In this document: piece by piece, positions 32,077 to 42,249 of the stretch
Position numbering within the stretch: position 1 is the first letter of the stretch
How the letters are laid out: every line of letters starts with the position of its first letter
Assembly: GCA_963576475.1 (NCBI GenBank)
Contig: OY754977.1
Span: 15,734,943-15,798,942, forward strand
Direction of reading: 5' to 3'
DNA: 64,000 nucleotides
From: Molanna angustata
Taxonomy: Eukaryota > Arthropoda > Insecta > Trichoptera > Molannidae
Made by a program: the position numbers and the translations under genes
The notes under the pieces: generated by a model
What the model saw: only the letters and a program-made list of their open reading frames with translations
Told to the model about the DNA's origin: nothing
The model's database searches: none

Positions 32077-33656
32077 ATATATCAAACGATAATCGCACAC
32101 TTAGCGCCCAACGTAACGAGAACACAACTTCATTTCTCACAACGACAGTCGAATCTGTTTATGACGCTCATGATGTTAAACATAACATTAGTTGCTTATT
32201 AGATGGTGCATCTCATAGTAACTTTGTGACATCAGAGTTTTATAATAAACTGAAATTAAATATTTACCTAAATAATATATCGGTTCGAGGTATCGGTGCC
32301 TCTAATAAATATACAAATAAATTTGTTTATTTTCAATTCTCATCGAAATACAATAAAGACATAAAATATAATATTACGTCGCTCGTTGTCGATAAAATTA
32401 ACAATAATTTACTTTCAATACCTATCGATGTCTTCGTGTTACTTTTCCATTCCGCTGTAATTCTGCGCACTATACAGATTACAATCAGTTACGTTATTAT
32501 GGAAACTGTTCCCGCTTTATTTAACCAAGAAAATTTAACTATAGCCTGCTGTACCACAGTATTTGACTTTATCGAATTTGATATAAATATGTCAAATAAT
32601 GGTTTCTGGCAAATTTATAAATCGCAATCCGCTGTACCGCTCACTCTATCTTTGGAAAGGATTGAGAGTGAATACCTTTTTCGATCTGCGTATGATGCAG
32701 TTATATATGATAAATATCTCGAGAAAGAATATTTATCACCCGCGTCCGCTCATGACTTAATTTATCCCGCTTATACTTTAACATACCCCGCTTATAAATT
32801 AATTTATCCCGCTAATAATTTTATTTATCTCGCTTATGATTTAATTTACCCCGCTTGTATCATTATACCGCTCTACGTAATAACACAAAAGGTCATGTCT
32901 ACGACCAAATTACGCAAGAATGCATCACTCAATGATGTACTTTATTGTAGTCCAGATTTACAAGGTGATCAGTTTACTATTATTTTTCATTTTCAGCTAT
33001 CTCATATAGCACTCTCCGCTGATAGTAAACTGATGTTTTTGCAAGTGGCAATGAATGTCCATGATCGTCATTTCCGACTTATAATTAATCGCCTTAAGTC
33101 ACAGAATCAGTTCACAACATATCACTTTAACAGGGTTTGTTTTGGACTCATGTTCAGGTCATGCCATACGCTTCGCTTCATGAAGAAACTTAATAAATTT
33201 AAAAATGCTTTGAATAGTATTTCCGCGATTCGTAGTGCTAATGTTCCTTATAAATTTAATAAAACCGCACAACATAGGATTTTGAGCGTAAATTATTCAA
33301 AAATAAATAATAATTTTGATTTTATATTTATTGCTTCTTATTTGAAATTTATTAAACGCACTATATTAGCTACTGTTATTAAGATATGGGACGTAACTGG
33401 ACCAGTAGCGCCTGTCGTTCTATTCGCTAAATTAGTAAGAAAAGAGCTATGGCTATTAAGACTAGACTGGAATGGCAAACCGCACAGCCGCATCATAAAT
33501 ATTTGGGATATGTTCTGTTCAGAGCTTCCACTCTTTAATAAAACAAAAATACCGCGTACCTTAGGTATGCGTAATGATTTATGTGAATTGTGCCTTTCTT
33601 ATGTGTACACTTCTTGTCAATCAGCGCTACCGATACGGAGTTATCTGAACAAATGA
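32040..33656 (+). CDS. Reduced Bel-like protease/reverse-transcriptase relic protein (ORF2)
   Basis: Over 530 residues, open from 32040 to the stop at 33656, with no ATG at its beginning; it overlaps the end of ORF1 by about 34 bases in the -1 frame. Recognisable pieces: a protease-like CLLDGASHSNFVTSEFYNKLKLN (active-site DGA rather than DSG); HIALSADSKLMFLQV and RVCFGLMFRSCH, matching the Bel reverse transcriptase before the catalytic box; and IWDVTGPVAPVVLFAKLVRKELWLLRLDW, matching the segment after it. The catalytic YVDD region between them is missing, and RNase H and integrase are absent. A run of IYPAY-type repeats lies near 32755-32860. It is probably a non-catalytic relic or a protein with a new role. 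Confidence 0.65.
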   Translation, partial: LALLAALSHTSVNISNDNRTLSAQRNENTTSFLTTTVESVYDAHDVKHNISCLLDGASHSNFVTSEFYNKLKLNIYLNNISVRGIGASNKYTNKFVYFQFSSKYNKDIKYNITSLVVDKINNNLLSIPIDVFVLLFHSAVILRTIQITISYVIMETVPALFNQENLTIACCTTVFDFIEFDINMSNNGFWQIYKSQSAVPLTLSLERIESEYLFRSAYDAVIYDKYLEKEYLSPASAHDLIYPAYTLTYPAYKLIYPANNFIYLAYDLIYPACIIIPLYVITQKVMSTTKLRKNASLNDVLYCSPDLQGDQFTIIFHFQLSHIALSADSKLMFLQVAMNVHDRHFRLIINRLKSQNQFTTYHFNRVCFGLMFRSCHTLRFMKKLNKFKNALNSISAIRSANVPYKFNKTAQHRILSVNYSKINNNFDFIFIASYLKFIKRTILATVIKIWDVTGPVAPVVLFAKLVRKELWLLRLDWNGKPHSRIINIWDMFCSELPLFNKTKIPRTLGMRNDLCELCLSYVYTSCQSALPIRSYLNK

Positions 33657-33798
33657 TAGTCCTTAAAATTCAAAATAATTTCATCATATTATATGATGTA
33701 TATATGTATACTTTATTTTATATATAATATTACTAAGTATCTTATATTATGATAATTTAACATTATTTACTTTATTATATATATTTTTTTATGTATAA

Positions 33799-33958
33799 TT
33801 CCACGCATCCTACATACATACTTGCATCACGCATTTCACTTTTTTTATTTAAACTTCCACGCATCGCATCATACATACTTGCATCACGCATTTCACTTTT
33901 ATTTAAACTTCCACGCATCGCATCATACATATTCGCATCACGCATTTAACTTTTTTTA
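33799..33958 (+). repeat. Tandem repeat, 54-56 bp, three copies
   Basis: Units start TTCCACGCATC at 33799, 33855 and 33909 and contain CTTGCATCACGCATTTCACT. They lie between ORF2 and the polypurine tract of the reduced Bel-like element. Confidence 0.9.
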
Positions 33959-33971
33959 AAGGTGACCCTTT

Positions 33972-33985
33972 AAGGGCGGGGAAAA
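33972..33985 (+). promoter_or_regulatory. Polypurine tract
   Basis: AAGGGCGGGGAAAA abuts the TG start of the 3' LTR and would prime plus-strand DNA synthesis. The single C is the only non-purine. Confidence 0.8.
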
Positions 33986-34376
33986 TGTTGACGCCAATAT
34001 GTCATTATAATTATTGTCGCATTTTTTATATCAAATGACATATAATATTGTTGCAACTGCTGCCCACCCTACATCCAAAATCAGTCTCCTTTCAAACCGC
34101 GTCCTGTCGACACCACCCACATCTCACCCGTTTTACCGCTCCTCATAACTCACCGAAATTCGCCATAATTGTTTTCTTACCGCGTGTGTGTGTGTGGGAT
34201 CCTAGTGAAAATTGTGACCATCTAACAAGGCAGAGCACCAAGGAAAAGTCAAGTAAGTGAGTGTTCCTTTATCCTTCCTTTGCCTTGCAGTGGTTGCAAC
34301 GAAACGCCCTTTAAAAATACAGTCCACTTTTCACTTCTACTTAATCTTTATCTTTAATTTCATATCCGCGTCTTCA
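33986..34376 (+). repeat. 3' LTR of the reduced Bel-like element
   Basis: Partner of 28818-29208. Followed by TTGAT and by LINE sequence that continues the remnant ending at 28817. Confidence 0.93.
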
Positions 34377-34381
34377 TTGAT

Positions 34382-34880
34382 CCAAGGTATTTAAATTGGT
34401 TTACTCTTTGTACTGGGTTATCCTCAGTATAATAAAGTCGTTCAGTTCATTTTATTTTGAACTCGCATACCGTGTTTAGTGTCTTATCCACAGACCATTA
34501 TCGACAGCCTTATCCATAGACCATTATCTTTTAGAGCTCTTATACAAGTGTCATGTTTCTCCTGCAATAGGATGGCCGAGTCTGAGATAGAAGCACATCA
34601 TCTGCATACAGGATACACCACAGCAGCGATTTCTGTGCATTTTTTGTAAGATAGTTTTGTAAGGTAGAAAGAAAAGGTTTGAGGGCAGACCCTTGGTGAA
34701 ATCCAGCCTTGACTTCAAAATTTTTGCAAAGTCCTGCTGGGCTTTTAACTATAGTGGTCATATTGTAATAGATACCTATCTTGTTTTAGTTTAATATATT
34801 CTTCAGGTATTCCTTGTGCTCTTGCTACTTTCCAGACCGTCGACTCAAGACACTGTCAAATGCTTTTTCCTAATAATAAT
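34382..34880 (-). pseudogene. LINE reverse-transcriptase remnant, upstream half
   Basis: Minus-strand frames show EKAFDSV (motif A), VKAGFHQGSALKPF (motif B), CILYADDVLL (motif C, YADD) and VNQFKYLGS, in order, with frameshifts between them. This is the palm of an RTE-like LINE reverse transcriptase. The last motif stops at the LTR edge, and the next expected part of the protein appears at 28817, so one LINE copy was split by the LTR insertion. A 73-codon stretch (34540-34761) is still open. Confidence 0.82.
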
Positions 34881-34889
34881 TTGCCACTT

Positions 34890-34970
34890 TTTGGAGACTC
34901 ATATTAATCGTCTCACAGATCCAGACTGAAAACACAATTAAAAGCTGTGTCTCCACCGCACCTCTTGTTA
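34890..34970 (-). repeat. Fragment of a dispersed repeat shared with 41765-41872
   Basis: Shares CGTCTCACAGAT.CAGACTGAAAA and AGCTGTGTCTCCAC with the second site, where a tRNA-like B box follows. The B box is missing here. Confidence 0.55.
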
Positions 34971-35625
34971 GTTGCTAGTTTTTTTAAATTCTTATCTGCT
35001 GGTATTCAAACCTATGTGCAGGCACTGAAGCCAAACTTACGGCTTACCTTTATGGCACGCGTTGTTTTGTCTAAATCACCAGAGGTTTGTGTATTTTTGC
35101 CGTAAAACATGTGATAACATGATCATCAAACTGGATTGTATCTGGGTTGTGAGAAGAATTACAACATTTTCCTAAAATAAACAAACGCTGTCTTTTCTTT
35201 GTTTCGTAATAATATTATTTCTTTCGTCAATATATCTTGATATATTTTGGATTGCTCCCGTATGACCTATTCGTCGGGTGAAACGACAAGCGTAAATTAT
35301 TACTGATTAAATCTTCTCTCCGAATTTCACCTATAAAGAGTATAATGAAGATGAATGTTTCTAATCTTTTTATTAGATATAACCACATCCCTTCGGGATA
35401 TCTGTAACATTTCGGGAATTTATATAATCATATTATAATCACTGTTGCGGCTTTGTACCAGATATGCGATAAAATACTTTTGTTTTCGTATGTTAGGTAC
35501 CGACTGATTTCAAGAATTTGCAAACAATTTCAAGATGTGTACTTTTTATTAATTTTAATTCCAGAAAAACGATTTAAAAATGTATTTATATAATTTTTTA
35601 TGACAAAATTTTTAACATTTTGAAA
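34971..35625. other. AT-rich spacer, no gene seen
   Basis: No recognisable feature. Confidence 0.5.
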
Positions 35626-35629
35626 ATCC

Positions 35630-35780
35630 GTTTATTAGAAAATAAGCTGAAAAACACCATCGCCATCTATGAAGTGTCGATGAAACCTTTTTGTAACGCC
35701 ATCTATTGAGAAATTGGTTTTGTAAACAATGAAAGCAACAGTCCTTATACATGAGGCGACAATGCCTTCGCACAGATGTC
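35630..35780 (+). repeat. Dispersed repeat, copy 1 (inverted copy at 57430-57590)
   Basis: Shares CGCCATCTATGAAGT, AAACCTTTTTGTAACGCCAT, TTGAGAAATTGGTTT and CAATGAAAGCAACA with the reverse complement of 57430-57590. There is no coding capacity; it is probably a short non-autonomous transposon. Confidence 0.75.
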
Positions 35781-35908
35781 ACTCCTGAACCGCGCAAAAA
35801 TTAGGTCATTAACTCGCGATAGGGGAAAAATCAATGTTAGCGTATATGCAACAATAAAAGTATTTATTTCAATATAATAGAATTCACAAAATGGGATATA
35901 AAATATAA

Positions 35909-35956
35909 AAGGGATTATAGACTTCATTTCCATTTCCATGAAGTCTATAATCCCTT
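35909..35956. repeat. Perfect 19-bp hairpin
   Basis: Arms 35909-35927 and 35938-35956 (AAGGGATTATAGACTTCAT and its complement) are separated by ten bases. It lies just outside the LINE tail at 35990-36250 and may be a tiny foldback repeat. Confidence 0.85.
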
Positions 35957-35989
35957 GCTAAAACCTTGCTATATATTTCTAACCTTTTA

Positions 35990-36250
35990 CCTTTCTTCTT
36001 CTTGTATAATATCAGGTCCCCCCGACGTTAGGTCCCACGACCACCATAGAGAAAGCCTCCCTGTCCTGTGCAGTGCGAAACAGCTCCTGCACAGTTCTTA
36101 TACCGGTCCGTTTGCGGATGTTTCGCAGCCAGGAAAGCTGTTTTCTTCCGACCCCTCTATGACCCTCAATCTTCCCCTTCATGACGAGCTGAAAGATGGC
36201 ATACTTTTCACCTCTCAGAATATGGCCGAAGTACAACACTTTACGGAGCT
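35990..36250 (-). pseudogene. LINE C-terminal fragment (5'-truncated)
   Basis: Minus-strand 75-codon frame with LYFGHILRGEKYAIFQLVMKGKIEGHRGVGRKQLSWLRNIR and ELFRTAQDREAF, the typical end of many arthropod LINE reverse transcriptases. It is followed by a (CTT)n-type end near 35995. The polymerase motifs are absent. Confidence 0.82.
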
Positions 36251-36304
36251 TAACCTTTAGTACACTTATAATTTATTTATTTAACTTTTTGTACATAATA
36301 TAAA

Positions 36305-36365
36305 CAAGTATAATGCACACTGGCGGGCTAATTGCCATTAGGCAATTTCTTCCAACCAACCAGAT
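36305..36365 (-). repeat. SINE tail fragment
   Basis: GGCTAATTGCCATTAGGCAATTTC with flanking GGCGGG and CCAACCAACC matches the 3' domain of the SINE family on the minus strand. There is no tRNA head. Confidence 0.7.
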
Positions 36366-36514
36366 TACAGAGTGACAGAATTATACATGTACATCAATAA
36401 AAAAAATGAATGCTACAAAAGAACAAATAAAATATACATAACAACAAGATAAATAAAAAGAAAAACATCATAGCAACAAAAAAGGGAAATTGTTGCAATG
36501 TGTGGAGAATAATG

Positions 36515-36909
36515 CACAAGCTGTTAGTGACACAGAGAGCTATGGAGAGAAAGTTGCTGGGTATTTCGTATTTCAATAAGGGACAGAATTCAGAATGTCA
36601 TGATAAGACAAAGAACCAAAGTAGCCGATGTAGCGGAAAGGGTCGCTGGCCTTAAGTGGAGCTGGGCTGGGCATATTGCCAGATGCCAGGATTCACGATG
36701 GACCAAAAAGATCTTAGAATGGCGACCGAGAACAAGCCGAAGAGGTGTTGGCAGACCCCAGGCAAGATGGTCTGATGACATCAAGAAATGTGCCGGAGGG
36801 AGATGGATGCAGTGTGCCCAAGACAGGGAGTTGTGGAGGATCAAAGGGGAGGCCTATGTCCAAGAATGGATGAAAACTGGCTGAAGAAGAAGAAGAAGAA
36901 GAAGAAGTG
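36515..36909 (+). pseudogene. LINE C-terminal fragment with (GAA)n end
   Basis: VTQRAMERKLLGIS is followed, after a frameshift near 36570, by VIRQRTKVADV-like sequence, LKWSWAGHIARCQDSRWTKKILEWRPRTSRRGVGRPQARW and the WMQCAQDRELWRIKGEAYVQEW end, a very common arthropod LINE C-terminus. A (GAA)n run (36883-36909) closes the copy. It is 5'-truncated and inactive. Confidence 0.87.
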
Positions 36910-37495
36910 GAGAATTTCTGTAATCAATTAAAAGTTTCATAATTTATCTTCTAAATTTTGTGGAAATTTACCATGAATTAAAATTTTATGTAAGTACCTA
37001 ATTTTCACAAATTTTTACAAATATATTAAAAGATGGGTGTAAAATGTATTTTGAGAAAACAAACGAACTCCTGTGTTTTGGTGATGTGAGAATGTGACAT
37101 CAGAAACGTCTGCTTATTTAAGGGAACGAGGATGTAAACTTACTTGTTGATTGAGGATGCACATTTTCTCTGTTAGAAAAAAAAAATGAAAACCATTTTC
37201 ATTTTTTTTGTTATCAGCATCGTTTGTTAATTCATGTTTTAACGACGCTTTTTTATTTGATTTATTATTATAAGTAATAACGATCCATTGAAATAATTAA
37301 AAAAATGATCTTCATTACAATGATTCATATAACAGAGAACTGTATGCTGAATAGGAGAGAGGATTCAGCCAAGGTCAACTCAAAGTTATTGAGCTTATGA
37401 TGATGATAATGATGAATATAATGAGAATATTGAAACGTAATTCTATAAAATCTGATAGGTTTTAAAACGAAATAGGTACTGAAGGTGATATGTAA
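36910..37495. other. AT-rich spacer, no gene seen
   Basis: No recognisable feature. Confidence 0.5.
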
Positions 37496-37498
37496 TTA

Positions 37499-37955
37499 AT
37501 CTTCTTCTTCTTCGCCCTAGCCTTCGTCCCATTTACTTGGGGTCGGCCCTCCTAGTCCTCATCCTCCAAGTCCTTCTGTCCTCTACGTCCTCCGAATGAA
37601 GCCTTGCCTCCTTGAGATCTCTGGTTATTGTGGACATCCAAAGGGTCAATGGTCTATCTGGTCTTTTAGGCCCCACCTCTATGTCCATCGTTCTTCTTAT
37701 CATATTATCCTGTGGCTGTCTTATAACGTGTCCATTACCACTTCAGTGTATTTTCGGTCAGTTTTTCACTGATTGGCGCGACTTTGAAACTGGCACGGAT
37801 ATGGACGTTCTTCACCCTGTCCAACCTCGTAACACCACCAGCCCATCTGAGCATTCTCATCTCGTTGGTGTGAAGAGTCTGGACATGATTGTTTTTCAAT
37901 GCCCAGCATTCAGATGAGTAGGTCATCGTTTGTCTGACCCCTGTTTTATACATGT
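37499..37955 (-). pseudogene. LINE C-terminal fragment, family B copy 1
   Basis: Minus-strand SSECWALKNNH, MRMLRWAGGVTRLDRVKNVHIRASFKVAPISEKLTEN, then in another frame DRPLTLW and ADPK near the stop, ending in a (CTT)n run at 37500. The same C-terminus is found on the plus strand at 49438-49800. It is 5'-truncated with a frameshift near 37735. Confidence 0.82.
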
Positions 37956-38180
37956 GATATGTAATTAATATTCCTCAATTTCACCCTCCTAATCTATCTA
38001 ATGTTTATGAATGTGTGTGTTTGTGTGTGAGTGAGTGTGAATCTATTGTTTGTTGACTATATGTAATTATTATTTTATTTTGCTATATTAATGGATTGTT
38101 TGTTTTGGCTTTGTAACTATATCGTATATAAATTGTTCAATCAAATTGAAAATTAGATATTGGCTTCCCTATTGTAAGAA
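37956..38180. other. Spacer, no gene seen
   Basis: Contains a short (TG)n near 38013. No other feature. Confidence 0.4.
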
Positions 38181-38440
38181 TTCTTATTCTTCTTCTTGTA
38201 CCGCTTCTAACGAGGGTTGGAGACCATCACATCAAACTCATCCCGATCTTGCGCCAACCTAATTAGTGACGCCGCACGATGCTCTTTTACGCCTCCATAC
38301 TCCGTCTTTCCTCCACTATAGGTTGTAGAATGGCATATTTATCACCACGGAATATGTGGCCAAAGTATGTGGGTTTGCTTCTTTTGACAGTGGTCAGCAA
38401 CTCTCTCTCTTTCTCTGTCATATTTAAAACTCTTTTATTG
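38181..38440 (-). pseudogene. LINE 3' end fragment
   Basis: It starts with a (TTC)n run and GGTTGGAGACCATCA, then TATTTATCACCACGGAATATGTGGCCAAAGTA. On the minus strand this reads as the YFGHIFRGDKYAIL-type LINE C-terminus in broken frames. It is a separate, degenerate copy. Confidence 0.6.
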
Positions 38441-39640
38441 ATTTCTTTATAGCCACATATCGCATATTACAATTTTATTTGTTGTTGAGATTTACGACTC
38501 CAACCTTCCAACCTTCCAACTCCAAGATTTCCAACCTTCGACTCCACACAACAGTTCTGGTAATACGTATGCTTTAACAACTCTCCATCTTGTATTTAGC
38601 TTTAAATATCGGTTTCTCATCGGGTTTTGCATTTTGTAAAAGGTGGATTTCGCCATCTCAATATCAATCATGTAGCCTTATTCTTCAAACTCGAATCCGA
38701 TCCCAATTTCAAATTTCCATTTAGATCTGACCAACCTGTCACCTGCTTACATTCAAACTATCGACTATTAGGATAACATACTTATCTACCGCAATTTTCC
38801 GTTACAAATTGGAATGGAGAGTAAGGCCACGGTCTTTATTTCAGAATCTGGGTTCCACTAATCATTCATTATTAAGGGGCACCTGTTCTATTACACAGCC
38901 TTCAATATATGCTTGTATTGTTGGATTTCTGTTTGTTTAGCAACATGGTTTTTTATAGCATCCATTTCAAGGCTAAATTCCCTTCCAGATTCACAAGAAT
39001 AAATAAATAAATAAATAAATACAATGAGCTTATAATACTTAGAATCACTAAATATGGTTAAAACGGCTCTTTTATATAAATAATTCATACGACGCGGTGC
39101 GACGTTCTACGGTTACAATTTTTCACAACAAATCAGAATCATTCTATTGTTTATGTAGAAAACAACACCAAAAATGAGTTTGGTTGTATGTTATTTTAAG
39201 AAAACCTTTTATTTGGGACGTCAGGTTCTAGCGAAAACTTTTTTTTCTCTCAAAGTTGATGCCAAAGAAGTTAGAGCATGTTTTGCACGCTTTGAGGAAT
39301 GATATTATAAAACCAAATTCGCCAATTCGTCCTCGGAGTCTTATAACTAATTCAGGTGCCCAGTGAGTTGGAAAGAATTCTTAAAATATACATTTTTAAT
39401 AAATATTTAGCAGGACAATATCCAACTACAGCACAACTTTGATAAACTTATATAGGCGAAAAAAATATTCAATCAACCTTTTTGATTCATGTCGAACACG
39501 ATTTGTGATTTTTGAAAGATTTTTCGTAAGAATATTAAAAAAAACTTTTCATCTTGTTTTTAGTATAAATTTTTGAAAAGATACCTATATAAAAAAAATA
39601 GCTATTTTTATCCATTTTTAATCCATTATATCAAACTTAT
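38441..39640. other. AT-rich spacer, no gene seen
   Basis: It contains a run of CCAACCTTC phrases near 38505-38545 and an (AATA)n microsatellite at 38998-39022. The 65-codon minus frame across the latter has no recognisable homology. Confidence 0.45.
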
Positions 39641-39642
39641 AA

Positions 39643-39748
39643 TACTTCCCTGGTCTGGAAACACTATTCATTTGTAAGAAATTGTCATTTGGCCGTAAAT
39701 TCGCCACATGCACAGGATGTAAGCAAGTGTTAAATAAATAAATGTTTA
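39643..39748 (+). repeat. SINE 3' half
   Basis: CTGGAAACACT, GTAAGAAATTGTCATTTGGCC and ACATGCACAGGATGTAAGCAAGTGTT match the SINE body and tail in order, followed by an AATA-rich end. The tRNA head is missing. Confidence 0.75.
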
Positions 39749-41441
39749 AAAACTACTCAGTTTTAATTTATTTATATTAATTGCTTCTCGAGGAACTAAA
39801 ATGGCTTCGTGGTAATGTTGGTGCGACTGTCGGTCATTTCAGAGGATATCCTAGGATGTACACCGATTTTTTAAACCTAACCTACAAAAGTTTGGTAAAA
39901 ATAGGTTGGTTAGGTTTGTATGTAGTTATGATTGATACTGGCGTGAGCCAGTTGCATTGTATATTAAAAAAAGTAACTAAAAATATTAAAAAAAAATAAC
40001 TAAATTGGTGTGAATACTAGACAAACTGTCTGTCCATGATGAATCAAAAACAAAAACTGGTTTACAAACTAGGCTATCTCATTTAAGAAAACAAATTTTA
40101 TTGCCATATCGCGAAATAAGGTTCCTCAAGAAATTGTAAAATAAAAAATCTGAATTCTATATGATAGAATGAAACATGACGTCCTCTATAATTATTAAAC
40201 AAAACACACTTATTTTTTTAAACGATTTGTGTAGATTTATTAGAAAAAACCTGTTTTTGAAGCGTAACAGCACCAAATGTGATTGCGTAACAGCACCAAA
40301 TGCGTACCAACATATCCACGAAATGCACTTTTAAATGAAAAATGTATTTTTAAAAGTGAAATAATAATTTATTACCCAAAAGAGTTAAAATTTGTAAAAT
40401 ACAGCGCCTTGTCCATAAGTACATTGTATTCATTTATTGGATTGTAGTTTTTTTGCTTTCAATGATGACCAAAGCATCACACATTTAATTTTGCTTCCGA
40501 ATGATAAAATATGCGATGTATTATTGACAAAGATTAAGGTTTATTATTGTCTGAAAATGATCTGTATTTTATGATTGAAATTCGATTTGGCTACAATTGT
40601 TTCGTATGAAATATAAATGGCGATATCGCTAGTCGGAAGTTTCCTGTATTACCCTGGAAACTTGGCTTGAGGGTCAAATTAATTTAAACTTTTTTCGGAT
40701 ATTTTTTTAATTTCTTCGCCAAAGTTTTAACTAAGGATCTTGTAAAACAGGTGTATCTTATTACTTCGCTCCAACTTAGAATCAGAAATGTTCTCGAGAC
40801 GCCAAATTTAACTATAATAATTATTCACAAAAATATTTTATGTATTTTTTTTCTCGACACAAATATCGATTCCTCTTCCAGACCGCTCCAAAGTATACGT
40901 AGATATTGGTATTATGGAAAAAAGGTAGGTATTGGAAATCGTAAAAATGTATAGAAATGTTCAAATTGAAAAAATGAAAGAATTTACTACTAATAAATTC
41001 GTGGAAATTTTGTATTATTTTCAAAATTTTACTTTATATACCGGTGTGTTATTTTTTGAAGTTTTTTTTATTTCATAGTAGCGAACTTTATTAATTATTT
41101 TTTTATAATAATAAAACGACATTTTGAATACACAGATTCCCCTTACTCCACCAATCAATTTTGCATAATTTTAACGATGAATTATGTCATAGATTCGTCA
41201 ACTTGTAGGTTTTATGAATGTTAACTTCCTGGAAAAATCAGTTTGAGAATCCTTCATTTTATGTTTCTTTCTGTGTCTATAGATTTTAGATAAAAATGCA
41301 ATATTATTATCAACTCTATATTCTCCTTTAAGCCTCGAGTGTCGACAACGGCATCGTGCGTTGATTTATTTACTGGTTTCCCTACATAAAATATTAATGT
41401 TGTCAAGTAAATATTAAAGTGTTAATCAATTGATTTTAATT
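39749..41441. other. AT-rich spacer, no gene seen
   Basis: It contains the phrase GGTTGGTTAGGTTTG...GGCGTGAGCCAGTTGC near 39902, related to one near 59105-59150. Otherwise nothing recognised. Confidence 0.45.
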
Positions 41442-41640
41442 TAACCATATTTGAATCATAAATTCGCTATAAACCACTATATTTTGAGTCACTATGCGAC
41501 ATGTTTCGGCAGTGCTGTCCTGCCATCGACCGATGAGTCTCAACTAGCCGGTCGATGGCAGGACAGCGCATCCGAAACATGTCGCGAAGTGACTCAAAAA
41601 ACAAGTGGTTTATAGCGAATTTATGATTCAAATATGGTTA
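41442..41640. mobile_element. Penelope-type terminal inverted repeat
   Basis: Imperfect arms of about 91 bp (41442-41532, 41549-41640) with a 16-base loop. Each arm contains a CGAAACATGTC phrase next to GGTCGATGGCAGGACAG. In the hammerhead layout this gives GAAA, the self-complementary ACATGT and a GTC triplet, but the CUGANGA core reads CGGTCGA, so catalysis is unlikely. No coding sequence. Confidence 0.5.
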
Positions 41641-41764
41641 ATATTAACTACCACAAAATATCCGCCGAATAATGATTTTAATTTAATTTATTTTATTGTA
41701 TAATGCTTCTCGGGTAACTTACAGGTCACATATCAATTTAAAATGCATCCAATAACAAATTTCC

Positions 41765-41872
41765 ACGTTTTGGAGTTTATGAAATTTATCGTCTCACAGA
41801 TTCAGACTGAAAAAATAATTAAAACTGTGTCTCCACTGGGAATTGAACCCGGGACCTTTCGCTCAGATTTTT
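41765..41872 (-). repeat. tRNA-like SINE fragment (second family)
   Basis: On the minus strand GGTCCCGGGTTCAATTCCCAGTGG carries a B box, followed by GAGACACAGTTTTAATT and ATCTGTGAGACGAT. A headless relative is at 34890-34970. A poly(T) run at 41870-41879 borders it. Confidence 0.6.
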
Positions 41873-41879
41873 TTTTTTT

Positions 41880-42160
41880 GGATATCCAACAGTACAGTAG
41901 AATATAATAACATAGTATGATATTAAAAACAATGAAAAAAACAGGAAATGATAGACTACGGTACATAATAACAGGACATCATATCAAGTAATTTTTAAAG
42001 TTTTACATATATAAAGTTTTAAAGTTTTTCATAAATAAACCAACTGAGCCAAGAATATGTTTGTATGTTATAAAATTGTATGTTTGTGTGTACTAAAAAA
42101 TAAAAAAATAGTGTGTTAATAATACATAATCTGAGTGAAATGAAATGATATTCTGAAATG
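41880..42160. other. AT-rich spacer, no gene seen
   Basis: No recognisable feature. Confidence 0.4.
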
Positions 42161-42166
42161 AATATA

Positions 42167-42213
42167 TATGACTACTTGAAAATGTGCTTAGCACGAAACC
42201 GGTTGTAGTCATA
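42167..42213 (+). ncRNA. Hammerhead-like motif with altered core
   Basis: Stem I TATGACTAC/GTAGTCATA pairs over nine bases. TTGAAAA stands in the core position (consensus CUGANGA), then T, stem II GTGC/TTA/GCAC, GAAA, the self-complementary ACCGGT as stem III (42198-42203), and T42204 at the cleavage position. The substitutions at core positions 3 and 8 are expected to be inactivating. The architecture matches the motifs at 2838, 45055 and 51389. Confidence 0.5.
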
Positions 42214-42249
42214 AAATTGATAGTGAAATAATTGTAAAAAAATATTTCT

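Larger units (their letters stand above)
28818..34376 (+). mobile_element. Reduced Bel-Pao-like LTR element with two intact ORFs
   Basis: LTRs of 391 bp (28818-29208, 33986-34376) have TG...CA ends and about four differences. A polypurine tract (AAGGGCGGGGAAAA) lies directly before the 3' LTR and a TGG-starting primer site four bases after the 5' LTR. Flanks TTGCT and TTGAT form a 5-bp target duplication with one mismatch. It splits a LINE remnant, which independently confirms both edges. The two ORFs resemble a Bel Gag N-terminus and a shrunken Bel Pol with no YVDD box, RNase H or integrase, so the element should depend on a partner for movement. Confidence 0.85.
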
